Assembly: GCA_033002965.1 (NCBI GenBank)
Contig: JAURVB010013151.1
Span: 62,001-126,000, forward strand
Source of the DNA: Piper betle
Lineage: Eukaryota > Streptophyta > Magnoliopsida > Piperales > Piperaceae
Reading direction: 5' to 3'
DNA: 64,000 nucleotides
The translations under genes and the position numbers were made by a program. The notes under the pieces are model-generated. The model saw only the letters and a program-made list of their open reading frames with translations. It ran no database searches and had not been told where the DNA came from. Below, in pieces: positions 25,618-36,180 of this stretch; the stretch's first letter is position 1; each line of letters opens with the position of its first letter.

Positions 25618-27125
25618 GACAGGGAAGGAGGAGGCAAGTGTCCAATCTAGCCTAGTGGCGCTCTTGCATGCACGCCATGTGGCACCTTCAAATTCGTGCC
25701 CACAAACGATCATTTAGTTCTAGTTATATGCAAAATTTATACCATTGGAACTAAAAAAATGATAATCAGATGTTATAACTCGCACAAAGTCATTTGGACA
25801 CTTTACAATAAATAATAGTGCCATCTAATTGGGGCCTACTTTTGGGACATAGCACAGTTTGGTAAGTTAATTAATCGAATGATCATCGTGTGATTAATTA
25901 ATCACACTTCATTAAGAAATGTCACTACCGATTATCAGGTATGCAAGCCTTTTAATTTAATAAATATAGAAAGACCTCATAGTCAATAGTAAAATTGAAA
26001 TTTAACCAAATCAAGTCAATGATGTAAAACCCTATTTGAAGTTAGGGTTTATAATGTATGTATCAAAATTAAATTCAACCTATTGTGAAAGATTGAATCA
26101 AACTCTTTTTCACTAATTCAATGAGTTAAAACATTTAATTGAGCAAAAAAATGATATATTTCATTAAAATCAACTCTGATTAATAAAAGGGTGACCAAAA
26201 AATCGAGTTCGAGCTAAAAATAAGAAATAGAGTTAATATAAATATAATAAAAATAAAATAATAAATTAAATAATATTAGTTATCCCCTAATTAAATTATA
26301 AGTTATCTATAAAATCACTTTGTTTTTTAGCATTGCTCCTCAATAGCATGGGACGTCAACTACTTGCACTAACTCCTTAGCAAAATCACACAGCCTAGTT
26401 ACCTAATGCTTTGATCTTTAAACAAAATTAAAAAGACTTCTGATGATTGGAAGCGGATGTAGGCAAACTTATGGTCTCTGCGCACCCAAAGCAGAGAAGA
26501 TTTTAGCTGTCAAATCCTCATCAAGCGTCTTCTCAGCGGTTTAACTGAAAGCACATTAAATCCGTTACCTACTTCAGCCCTCAAAAATCTCAAATTATAT
26601 AAAAAGATCCACAACCACAGGGCGTTGGGTGCATTGGGAGAAAATCACTGCTAATACAGCCATATCATATCCACGTTTTTAGTAAGGGTGGTGCGCGCAC
26701 CACTTTTACAACCGTCCACTGTTACTCAATTTTAATCGCTTTGAGGACGATAAATAGTAAATAATCTATAAATTTTGATTTTAATAATTACAAGTCTTTA
26801 ATAATATAAAATATTTATCAAAATTATAAACTTGGTATTATATAGAAAAATTATTTATAGTAATTTAATTTTTAAAATGATATAATAACAGAAAATTTTA
26901 ATTAAACATAATCATATTACTTTTTTATATTAATCAACAAAATTATATTTTAAATTTAGAAATAAATAAAATGATCAATAGGTAAAATAATAACTATACA
27001 GGCTTTTATTAATATTATTTAAAAATAAAAATAGCATGGTTAAATTTATTATATTTTTTAAAATAGCCACAAAAAATAATTAATTTAATTTGAAACTGTG
27101 GATAAAACTGTAAGCGTGTCCCGTA
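25618..27125. other. Intergenic region upstream of TIC56
   Basis: AT-rich sequence with no ORF of note and no LTR ends. It is probably the least TE-affected non-genic stretch in the window and would contain distal promoter sequence. I see no clear elements in it. Confidence 0.5.
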
Positions 27126-27200
27126 TAGCCCATCCCTGCCCATATCAGTTTATTTGCTCATTTTACTTTTTCGTCGTCTTTCGTCTTTAATAAAACCCTA
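27126..27200 (+). promoter_or_regulatory. Putative TIC56 proximal promoter with site II-like and telo-box motifs
   Basis: A TAGCCCA motif at 27126-27132 (reverse complement TGGGCTA, site II-like) and AAACCCTA at 27193-27200 (telo-box-like) lie just upstream of the start codon. No clear TATA box is visible in the last 150 bp. The pair is known from plant housekeeping and organelle-biogenesis genes; its use here is inferred. Confidence 0.35.
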
Positions 27201-27248
27201 TGTGCCTTGTGGGGGCGGGAGCAGTCCGCGCTTCAAGGCAAAATACCC

Positions 27249-27882
27249 ATGGCCGCCTTCTTCTCCAATCCCCCTCCTCTCTTCTCCCTCGCCGTCCCAA
27301 TCTCCACCCACCCCCTCTTCGCGTCCATCTCCTCCTCTTCTCTTCTCCCTCCCCCTCCTCCTTCCTCTCCTCGCCGCCCCGGCAAGTACCACGAAATGCT
27401 CGACCAGTTCTTCTGGGAATGCGAAGCGGACCCGGACCACCGCCACACGCCGGAGGTGGACCGAATCCTTGCCGACGACCCATTCGTCGAGAAGAGGGAC
27501 GACCTTACCCCGGAGGAGCTGGAGCAGAACCGGCAGTGGTGGGAGGCTTTCGAGGCCAGCCCCGTCGTGAAGTTCCTCCGGCGGGCGGAGGTGATCACTG
27601 ACAAGATGAACGAGATGGAGGTCAAGGCCAACGAGAACCCGTACAGGAAGGAGGACCGGGAGCAGTGGCGGAAGCTGCCCCATGTCCGCGGGCTCGATGG
27701 CCGGCCGATGCCGAGGAAGGCGATCAAAGGCAAGAGGGAGTCGGATGACAAGTTCTGGGATTTTGCCCGCCAGTTCTTCTTTGGCCTTTGGGGGTTCCGC
27801 CAGCGGCCTTACCCTCCCGGCCGCCCCATTGATGTTGCCCAGGCTATTGGTTATGAGCGCTTGGAAAAACGCTACTATGATT
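27249..27882 (+). CDS. TIC56: TIC56 exon 1 (transit peptide and N-terminal domain)
   Basis: The exon encodes residues 1-211 plus one base of codon 212. Residues 1 to about 40 are rich in Ser, Pro and Phe, as expected for a stromal transit peptide; the acidic mature part begins around the YHEMLDQFFWECEADPD block. The donor is GTGAGT at 27883. The exon is clearly GC-rich while the flanking sequence is AT-rich, a 5' GC bias common in monocot genes. Long open frames on the other strand and in other frames here are by-products of that composition. Confidence 0.92.
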
Positions 27883-30800
27883 GTGAGTTGTTCCCATTTA
27901 TCTATAATTTTTTTCTTTTTTTTTCGTTTTTGATGTTTATAGATTGAACATTTGCAATGTTGGTATTTACATTTCAATTGTTTAACTTCCCTAATAATGT
28001 TCAATCAATGCTCGTGCATTTCATAAAGGAAGAGGGCTGACCCCTTTTGGGGATAAGGTGCAAGAGTCCAATTAGATTTTGGAATGAACGGAATGCCATT
28101 GATACGATTATCTCTTCCTGATTGTAACAATTGAGGGTGTGAGTTAAGCAAAGCTATAGTTCTTCTGTTTTTGATGAAAATGTACCTTTTTGGGTGCATC
28201 CTATTAATTGTGATTTGTTCTTTATATCTTCTTGTAATGGTACCATCCTATGGTTGTTTGTCACTATATTATTCCTATGAACGGCAGAGGAAGTGGCATT
28301 TTGACTGGGTTTGTTATGCAAATGATCCTTTCCAATTTTCTTCTTGATTTATAGATTTCATTTGTTGCTGCAAAAAGTGACTTCTTGGTGCACTCTATTG
28401 TCTACTGTTGCCCTGCACTATATTTCCTACTTGTGTTTTAATCCTAGAACAATGTGATTTGACATATGGCTCTTATTACATCTAATCCGTGAGCTTAAAA
28501 TTGCAATTTGATAGCTTTCATATGAAGGCTGAAGCATCTACTTAGTAGGGTTTGATATTTCACTTGGATGCTCTCTTCCTTGTTATGCCCACTTGTCGTT
28601 TTGGCATGAGTGAAATTGTTTTATTTTTGTTCGATATGGTTGTAGAGAAACTCTCTCATTTGTCATTGTTTCCATATAGAAAGTGGAAATTTTTTATGTT
28701 ATTTATTTATTGAGTAAACATCACTCACAACCCTTGTTTTTGTGCAAAGTATCACTTGCATCCCTTAGTTTTAAAAATGATCACCTACACCTTGTCTTAA
28801 AAAATAATCACCTACACCCCTAAAACCATTAGTAAGTGATTAAATATTAATAATGTGGTTGAGTTGGATACATGTTGGCATAGCAAACTTGGACACAACA
28901 TAAAGGAAAAATATATTTTATTATTATTTTCCTAACTTATTATTGTATATAATTATATATAAATATATATAATCTAATATTATTTTTAAGTAGTTAAATA
29001 TTGATGATGTGGCAATATCTTAGACTACATTTTAGCTTGATGATGTGGCAAACTCAAACACATCATCAAAAATATATTGTAATATAATTTTTCTAAAAGT
29101 AAAAATCTCTTACACTGTTGATGATGTGTCTGAGTTTGGTGTGTCATTAAATTAAAATTTGATCCAACTTTCTTTACATCATCAATATTTAACCATTTAT
29201 TAATTATATTACTATTTAATGAATATATAAATGGGTTAGGAAAATAGTACTAATGTATATATTTTTTATCACGTGTTCAAGTTTGTCATATCATCATGTT
29301 AAAATATGGTTTAACTTCGGCTATGTTATCAAAATTTAACAACTTAGTAACAGTGCTAAATTCAGGGGGAGTTAGTGATTAGTTTTTAAAAACAGGTGGT
29401 GTAAGTGATCTTTATTTTAAAAACAAGGGGTGTAAGTGATACTATCTGCGAACGGAGGGGGTGTAAATGACTTTTACTCTTATTTATTTGTTTATAAAAT
29501 GCCATTATTTTTGTTTTAAAGTATTGGTCGTGGAATCTGATCATACTATGTCATATTTTGTTGTAATTTTCTTCCTCTTTCCGTTGTTTCAGTTGCTATG
29601 AGAAGTGGTGGATGGTATTACAAGGACCGTTTGGGCCGGACAAGGGGACCATTGGAATTAATCACTCTAAAGACTGCCTGGGGAGCTGGTATCATTGATA
29701 CAGATACTTTCATTTGGGGGGAGGACATGGATGAATGGGCACCAATAGGAATGGTATATGGCTTGGAAAAGGCCATTGCAACGTGGGAAGGTCAGCTGGT
29801 TAATCTTTTTATTTCTCAAAATCATAATTAGTTTCTGACCTGGGTTGCTTTGACAATAATAACAGTAAGACTTGCTGCTTCTGCAACTGAGTTTATTCAG
29901 AAGCTTCAAAAAGGCATACCTCCATGGGTCCCGCTGAAGGGGCGGGAGAAGAAAACATACCAACAGCTTCAAGAAGAAGCTATCAAAAGCAAGAGGCGAG
30001 ATATGGCTGTAATGGAAGCAAACGGTGGTGTTTGGCCAGGTGTTAGGACCCCTAGCCATGCTTTATTTCTGTGGGCCAGTGGTTCTGAACTTACACCTAT
30101 GCTGGAAAGGGACCACATGCCAAATAAGTTTATCCCAAGAGATCTCAGGTGATGTACTTGTCCATGCAGGCATGGGCTTATAATGCCATCTCTGTGAGGG
30201 TAATAACATTATACACAATTGATAGTCCTCTAATTGATGCAGTATTTTACGCAAAGTGTAGGATATGTATTGGTTACAGCAGCTTACAATGCCACATAAA
30301 TAGAATAGAATATAGATGAAATGGTTACACATTATTTACTGAGGAAATAGAAGATTTATATCAGATATAGCTGCATTAATGAGAGTTTACGATTTTGTAA
30401 TTGATGACTTGGAGACTAGAGAGCTCGAAGTGGATGGAGTTGCATCTCTGTGGTTTCTTGACTTTATATTTCTAAACTATGAAGAAATGGCTTTTTGGCA
30501 CAAATATAGTCTTAGCAAGCTTGAACTTGGGGTTACTCATTGTTATACTTGGTTTGTGGTGCACCTTCCTGGCAATGGATTTTTTAGCTAAATGAACTGA
30601 AAGAAGAGGAAAAAAAAACTTTAACTTGATTTATATTGTATGATGGGTCATCTAGAAAGCTAATAATGCCAAAAAAGATATCGCCTGTATTCAAACATTT
30701 GGCCTAGGAATGTGAACATGATGTATAGTTGTTAATGATGAATGTACTTTAGCTTGGTTGAATCTATAGATAGAATTCTTTTAATCCTAATCTATAGTAC

Positions 30801-33800
30801 CTTTTACTTACCGGAGTGGATGGGCCTAGGGGCCATACCACATGCATAAGTCACCAAACGTTAAGCTATACCTGGCCATCCTTGGTAAGTCATGAAGTGT
30901 TGACTAACGTCATGACTACCTTGAATTATGATAGTTATTCAATTGTGGAAATGGAAGCTTTGTTATATGGTGGTAATTTATGTCATATTAGTTGATGGGC
31001 AATATTCTATTTTAGTAGTTTCCTAATTATATTAAAAGTGTTTGGTTGAAGAGTTTATAGTTATGTTAGAATTTGTTTCCTATTCTAAGTTGGTTTCTCA
31101 CGAGGAAGTTTTTTATTTTAGCTATAGTCTTATTTAATTCTTTCCTATTCGAGGAGTAAGTCTTGTTTTCCTTATTTAAGACTAAGTCTTCTTTGGTTTG
31201 TCCTAGTACATGAAAAGGGTCTTTCTTTTTTATAAATACAAGCATTTTAGGCTATTTGCTAGATCCATCCATCATTATTGAATATAAGGATATTATTCCT
31301 TTGATGTGTGCTATCTTTGCTTTGTGCTACTCCTTGCTTATCTTCTTCATGATTTTGAGTAGTATTATGGAGAAGAGGAATTTGTGTGAACTTTTTTCTC
31401 CACTTATCTTGTATTAGTTTGTATCAATTGGTATTCAGTGCCGTTGATTCTCTTTGTGTTTGCACCTCCACCATGATTTTCAGCAACACAAGTTGTTGAA
31501 TATCTTCCCCACCACCACCCCTACACCACCAAATAGATACTCTCTGTTTTGCTCACATTAGCAAGTTGGTTTCAATTGAGAAGCGCTGCCAGGAGTTTAC
31601 TTGCACAAAGGGCAACATCAGCCCTTGGTGTTGTCAAGCAAGTATCTTTTGAGGTTGCTTGGCCATCTTTTCTTGCCGCATGTGAAGTTTCAAGTTTGCT
31701 GTTTGGGGCGACACTATTCAGGTTCTTCAAACCTAGGCGACATCAAGTCTAGTGTGTGGAAACGTTGACTGCTTGCAGCAAGTCTAGGCGATGTCAAGTC
31801 TATTTTTGCTCTTGGCGTGCAGTATCAGTTTGGAATTCTGTTGCAACAATATAATTTGGCAAGGGTGACAGCCTCTCCATGCAATTGGTCTGATTTGTTG
31901 TTGCAGCAACTTCAATTGTTTTGGTGACATCAATGGACTTCATCAAGGTGACAAAACAAGTTGATTCATCATTGGCGACAACATATTCTACCAGCAAATA
32001 CTAGTTTTGCAGAATTGTTGCCGCCAAGGTCATCTTCCATACAAGGTGACAACAGCATTGGACTTGTGAACATTGACATCAACGCTGCTGGACAGCATTG
32101 CTTGATCAAAAGTCAGCATCCTCTATGTGTTTTGGCAGCCATACACAACTGGTAACTGCAATTGGTTTTGAATTTTATATTGGGCGATATCAAGATCTAT
32201 TCCTTTTATAAGACTGCTCTTGCTGCTAACTTTTGTTGCTGTTCATGGATCCTATTAGAGTTTTATTCTATTGCAACAACTATAATTGCTTGGGCGACAT
32301 CCAAGGTGCAGCCCTATCAATTAGGTCTGCCCTACTTAAGGCCGACATAAATCTGGTTTACCACTCTTCATTAGTGTGAGTTTTGTCGCTATTATTCAAG
32401 TTTATATTTTTTTGAGATTATTTTGGAGTAAAGACAAATTGATTGGGGTATATCTTTGGCTGCTAGTGCTTCTTTGCAGCTGCTGCCCTACCCTATTTAT
32501 TATTGGTATTTTGTTGAACACAACCAAGTGAATTGGGGTAAGGTTCCTTACCAGCTGCAAGGTATTCTTATTTGAACGGCTTCATGGCTCTGAAACAACT
32601 GGGTGAGATTTCTAAATCCTCAAACAATAGAGGATCAACTTAATCTTATTTTGCAAGCATTGAGGGATTCTAATAGTCGCCAATGAAACCTGAATGAAAG
32701 CTCTTGATCAGAGTATGTCATAATTTAATGTATGTTAATGTAGAATGAATGCACCACCTCTTATGGCTACTATAGTGCTCAAGCCTTTGCAGCCATGACA
32801 GCACAAACAGTCGAACGAACAGTGATGTCATCAATTTTCCCCTATTGAGAAGAATCCAAAATCAGATACTTTGACTACTTATCCTTATGATGAAGTCATT
32901 AGGACAAGTGTTAGACAATTGTTCTCATCCTATTTCTCTTGAAATTGATACACTTGAATGGACGAATTCTACAAACCACGAGAGTAAAACATTAATTTGG
33001 TTGTTACAAGAGGGTAAAGAATCTTCATCCTTATTGCTTGAAGAAATTAGAGTTACATCTAAACCTTGATTAAAAAGCCTTACAGTGATCCATATTATCG
33101 AGATGCTATTTATGATCACTCAAAGCTTTTGATTTAAAAATTGATTTATCAAGTTTGGGTTCAACATTATTGGAGTGATTGGATGGATATGTTTTCTTTC
33201 AAATGCGTGTTTACCGTGTTAGTCAGAAAATGATGTTGGAAACTCAAGGATGAGTTTTTCTTCATAAGAGGGGATTGATGACGAATAGTTCAATTCATAA
33301 TTGTATGAAACGAACAAGATTTTTCATGATCTTTGTTCAATATATTTTACAAATTGACTTCTTTCAAAACTTGAGGATGAGTTCTTTTCAACCATGGGAG
33401 ATTGATAACAGGCAATATTCTATTTTAGTAGTTTCCTAATTACATCATAAGTGTCTAGTTTAAGAGTTTCTAATTACGTTATATTTTGTTTCCTATTCTA
33501 AGTTGATTCCGCGTTAGAAATTTTTTTATTTTAGTTGGAGTCATATTTAATTCTTTCCATTAGAGGGTTAAGTCTTGTTTTCTTACTTTAAATCTAAGTA
33601 TTATTTTGGGTTGTCATAGAACTATAAAAGAGTTTTTCTCTTCTATAAATATAAGCATTGTAGGTTATTTGCCATATCTACCCATCATTATTGACCATAA
33701 GAATATTTTTTCTTTGTTGTGTGTTATCTTTGCATTGCCGGATTACTACTTCCTCATCTACTTTGTGATTTTAAGTAGGATTATAGAGAAGAAGAATTTG

Positions 33801-34955
33801 TGTGAACCTTTTTCTCTAGTTATCTTGCATTAGTTTGCATCAATAGTGAACGGTCGATCATTGGTTTCCAGCACAATATTTTGCATATATGGCCTGCATT
33901 TACAAAAAAATTCAATCAAGTGAGTAGAATGTGGAGTTTTTCTTTTTGTTTAAATGCGTGAACGAGTCCAAGTATAATATTGATGACCGTAAACAAAAGG
34001 ATTTGGCATTTGGAGATTTGTTACCTTTGTTTGCGGTGTGAAGGGTTTACTTATTTTTTGTCATTATGGACAATCTAATATGCTTCGTTGTGCAGGATAG
34101 AGCTGTCAAAGGTTATTCCAAATTTAAGACCATGGGAGATTTTGAATTTGGAACAAGCAATGGACCAAATAACATATCGCGGGCAATGGTACCGTGAACC
34201 TCTTGGTTCTTATGCAACTGGTCCTCCATACATCAGGCATTGGAACAATGATGTCAAGGTATATATGTATACTTTTTTGTTTAAAAAAAATGACAATCAA
34301 GTTTAAACTTTTTGATATTATTTGATGAATTTTGCTCCATTGAAAGGGGGGATTGGGGGAGAGGGGTGTGGTGGTGGGGGAGTTGGGATCCTTGCCGCTA
34401 TTGATAACATTTGCTTTGAGTTGCCTTCTGCAAAAATTAAAATGCATGGTAAGGCTGTGACAACAGATACTTTGGTCTGATCCCCTTTCCTGGACCATGC
34501 ACATGTGGGATCCTTTGTGGATGGGGCTGCCTTGATGAGTTCTGCTCATATTTTCTAAATTTTGATGGCCTAGAAAATAATAATAAAACATGCAGTGAAA
34601 TGGTGCATGTGAGGTATTATATCTCCAGTGAATATACGTTTTAATGTGAACTTAACATCTTACTGTTTTCCATAATTTGATTAGATGTATGATACAAACT
34701 TGGGGCTACATTTTTTATTGTCTCTGTCGTGTGTGATTGAGAGTTTTATTCTATGCGCAGCGATTGTTTAGAATTTTCTACAACATGACCTACAGAGTAT
34801 ACAACAAGTTGGACCAATCAATCCTAGGATTTGATATTGTAATGAAAAGAATTCGATCAGATTCAGCTGCAAGTGATGCCAAAAGGCAGGAGATAAGAGC
34901 TGCACAATTAAGAGCACGGGAGGAAAAAATTTACGGGGAAAAGGATGCAAGTTGA
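27249..34955 (+). CDS. TIC56: TIC56 homologue, chloroplast protein import component (5 exons)
   Basis: Five exons splice to 1473 bp, 490 residues plus stop: 27249-27882, 29593-29790, 29866-30148, 34096-34258 and 34761-34955. All four introns are GT-AG and the reading frame is kept across every junction. I recognise the product as TIC56 from its family-specific blocks: the WYYKDRLGR block with a GYF-like fold, a GIPPWVPLKGRE block, an HALFLWASGSEL block and a REPLGSYATGPPYIR block. The family works at the chloroplast inner envelope with TIC20-I, TIC100 and plastid-encoded TIC214; a role in plastid ribosome biogenesis has also been proposed. The Ser/Pro-rich N-terminus, about 40 residues with few acidic residues, looks like a transit peptide. 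No membrane helix is evident, consistent with a peripheral subunit. I start at ATG 27249; the frame is open 14 codons further upstream but only from a TTG. The protein seems slightly shorter at the C-terminus than the Arabidopsis one (about 527 aa from memory). No frameshift or internal stop was seen. Confidence 0.93.
28712..29479. mobile_element. MITE in TIC56 intron 1, Mutator-like
   Basis: The two ends are inverted repeats. The left end starts GAGTAAA and carries phrases such as TATCACTTGCATCCC; the right end, reverse complemented, starts GAGTAAAAGTC and carries TATCACTTACACCCC. The similarity extends inward for roughly 100 bp. The element is flanked by TTATTTATT at 28703-28711 and 29480-29488, a 9-bp target duplication typical of Mutator-like elements, though this sequence is low complexity. 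No coding potential. It accounts for about half of intron 1. Confidence 0.75.
29593..29790 (+). CDS. TIC56: TIC56 exon 2 (GYF-like domain)
   Basis: The acceptor is TTTCAG at 29587-29592. The exon completes codon 212 (Phe) and encodes residues 213-277. It carries almost all of the GYF-like module: GGWYY at about 217-221, the GRTRGP turn, a GAGIIDTDTFIW strand region and an EWAPI end, which are the aromatic and Gly-Pro positions typical of this fold. In GYF proteins this fold usually binds proline-rich peptides; its partner in TIC56 is not shown by this sequence. Confidence 0.92.
29866..30148 (+). CDS. TIC56: TIC56 exon 3
   Basis: The exon follows a 75-bp intron (29791-29865). It encodes most of residues 278-371, including the GIPPWVPLKGRE and GVWPGVRTPSHALFLW blocks, the strongest family signature in the protein. 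The donor is GTGATG at 30149, chosen because splicing to 34096 restores an Arg codon and a continuous LR-IELSKVIP segment. Confidence 0.92.
30993..31426 (+). repeat. 5' LTR of the intron 3 element
   Basis: This 434-bp LTR contains a TATA-like TTTATAAATACAAG at about 31230. It has many small differences from the right copy, so the insertion is not recent. Confidence 0.8.
33403..33842 (+). repeat. 3' LTR of the intron 3 element
   Basis: This 440-bp LTR has the corresponding TATA-like TCTATAAATATAAG at about 33644. The purine-rich ACCATGGGAGAT just before it is the likely polypurine tract. Confidence 0.8.
34096..34258 (+). CDS. TIC56: TIC56 exon 4
   Basis: The acceptor is TGCAG at 34091-34095. 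The exon encodes the last base of codon 372 and residues 373-426, with the LRPWEIL and WYREPLGSYATGPPYIRHW blocks. The donor GTATAT is at 34259, phase 0. It lies about 3.9 kb from exon 3 because of a retroelement in the intron. Confidence 0.9.
34761..34955 (+). CDS. TIC56: TIC56 exon 5 (C-terminus)
   Basis: The acceptor is GCGCAG at 34755-34760. The exon encodes residues 427-490 and stop TGA 34953-34955. It opens with the conserved RLFRIFYN block and ends in a charged stretch rich in Arg, Lys, Glu and Ala that is probably helical. The reading frame also stays open upstream of the acceptor; the acceptor choice rests on family similarity. Confidence 0.9.
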   Translation, partial: RLFRIFYNMTYRVYNKLDQSILGFDIVMKRIRSDSAASDAKRQEIRAAQLRAREEKIYGEKDAS

Positions 34956-35741
34956 TTTGGCTAACTTCCCATTTCACTTCTTGTCGTTGAAGTTCAAAAA
35001 TATGTAATTGTTAATATTTGTCTTAAACCCTCTTTTAATTTCCATTTTTTATATTGACATTAGTGGTTTGGAAATGGATTTATAATCTTGTGCTTATCGA
35101 CTTTGATGGTCTTTTTGTTGTGGGTATTGAACTATACAAGACAATATGCGTATGTCGCATGATCCTTAATGGCATATATTAGGGAGTCCTTGGAGTTGTC
35201 CTTTTACGATTCCTCTACAGATTTGATGAAATAATTTGCTCAATCTCACATTATTTCCCAGTAGCATTATGAGATTAGCATCTTTTTCATGAGGCAACTT
35301 TATCCTAAGGTTTCACAATATGACCAGTTTTAAATATCTTTATCAGAGATTGAAATTCTTCCAGATATTTCTTTTTGTGATAGCTGTTTCATTTCTACTG
35401 AGAAAGCATCATTGTCTTCCTGATTCCTTCAATCCATGGAATGCTGCCGCATAGCTAATGAGCCTCTTTTTGTGCAGCAACTTCCTTCATGGCCGACCTC
35501 TCCTCTCCCTTGACTTCCGAAGTTCAAACATCTGTCTGATTCTGCAATTCCCACGAGTTGATTTGTTACCCTTTCATTTATAAGTTTGCTGGAAGTCTTC
35601 CAACAAGTTGACCTAATTCTGCTGAAGGGCCTTTTCTCATTCAGAACTAACAAAAAGTCTCCTCTCTTTATAAGATATCTCTGTGCAGGTTTGCTTTGCT
35701 CCTTTTAAAAGCCTCACAAAGCACTTTTCCAATGCATTAGG
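34956..35741 (+). other. TIC56 3' flank, including 3' UTR
   Basis: This is non-coding sequence after the stop codon. T-rich segments follow the stop at 34990-35070 and could hold the polyadenylation site; no canonical AATAAA is obvious. Small ORFs here are not supported. Confidence 0.4.
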
Positions 35742-36180
35742 TGTAATGACACCAATTTTCTAACATATAAATACCTAAATCAAGGTCATTACTAGTGTTA
35801 TCTCTTAACGCACATGCATAAGCATAAATAATAAACATAACGGAATAATTATATTGAGCTGATAATTATGCAATCAACATTTCATCTATACAAAATCTCA
35901 TTAAAAATCCATAATTACATTATATAACCATTTGAGTACTGGCAAAAGTCTACAATTTAGTTTTATTAAACATGCAAATAACATAAATAAAATCTTAATT
36001 CCATCGATCTAAAAGTCTATTATACCTGCATACAAAGAAAACTTTTTTCGCTCAGTAACTTACTTGATAAGGTACCGAGTCCATTACTTACATATAGTAA
36101 ATATAATAAAAAATACATTTAAACAATATTGGATTAAACATGATGGAAAAATTAAATAAACATCATCCATACATATATTA
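35742..36180 (-). repeat. Probable truncated gypsy LTR fragment
   Basis: It begins TGTAATGACACC, the style of start seen where minus-strand gypsy LTRs in this window begin on the + strand. It is AT-rich and stops where a different LTR begins at 36181. No second copy, PBS or TSD was found. Confidence 0.35.

Larger units (their letters stand above)
30993..33842 (+). mobile_element. Non-autonomous LTR retrotransposon in TIC56 intron 3
   Basis: Two direct repeats, 30993-31426 and 33403-33842, begin TGAT and end ATCA. They are recognisably the same over their whole length, for example GGCAATATTCTATTTTAG near each start and GAATTTGTGTGAAC near each end. A primer-binding-like TTGGTATTCAGTGCC follows the left copy at 31428, and a purine tract (ATGGGAGA) precedes the right copy. 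Flanks are ttagt and atagt, a probable 5-bp duplication with one change. The internal 1976 bp has no ORF I recognise, so this is TRIM/LARD-like. It shares the gene's orientation and explains most of the 3.9-kb intron. Confidence 0.85.

Noticed and set aside
27198..28004. 268-codon minus-strand ORF and other long frames over TIC56 exon 1
   Set aside because: Shadows of a GC-rich exon; no family likeness, and it runs into the intron.
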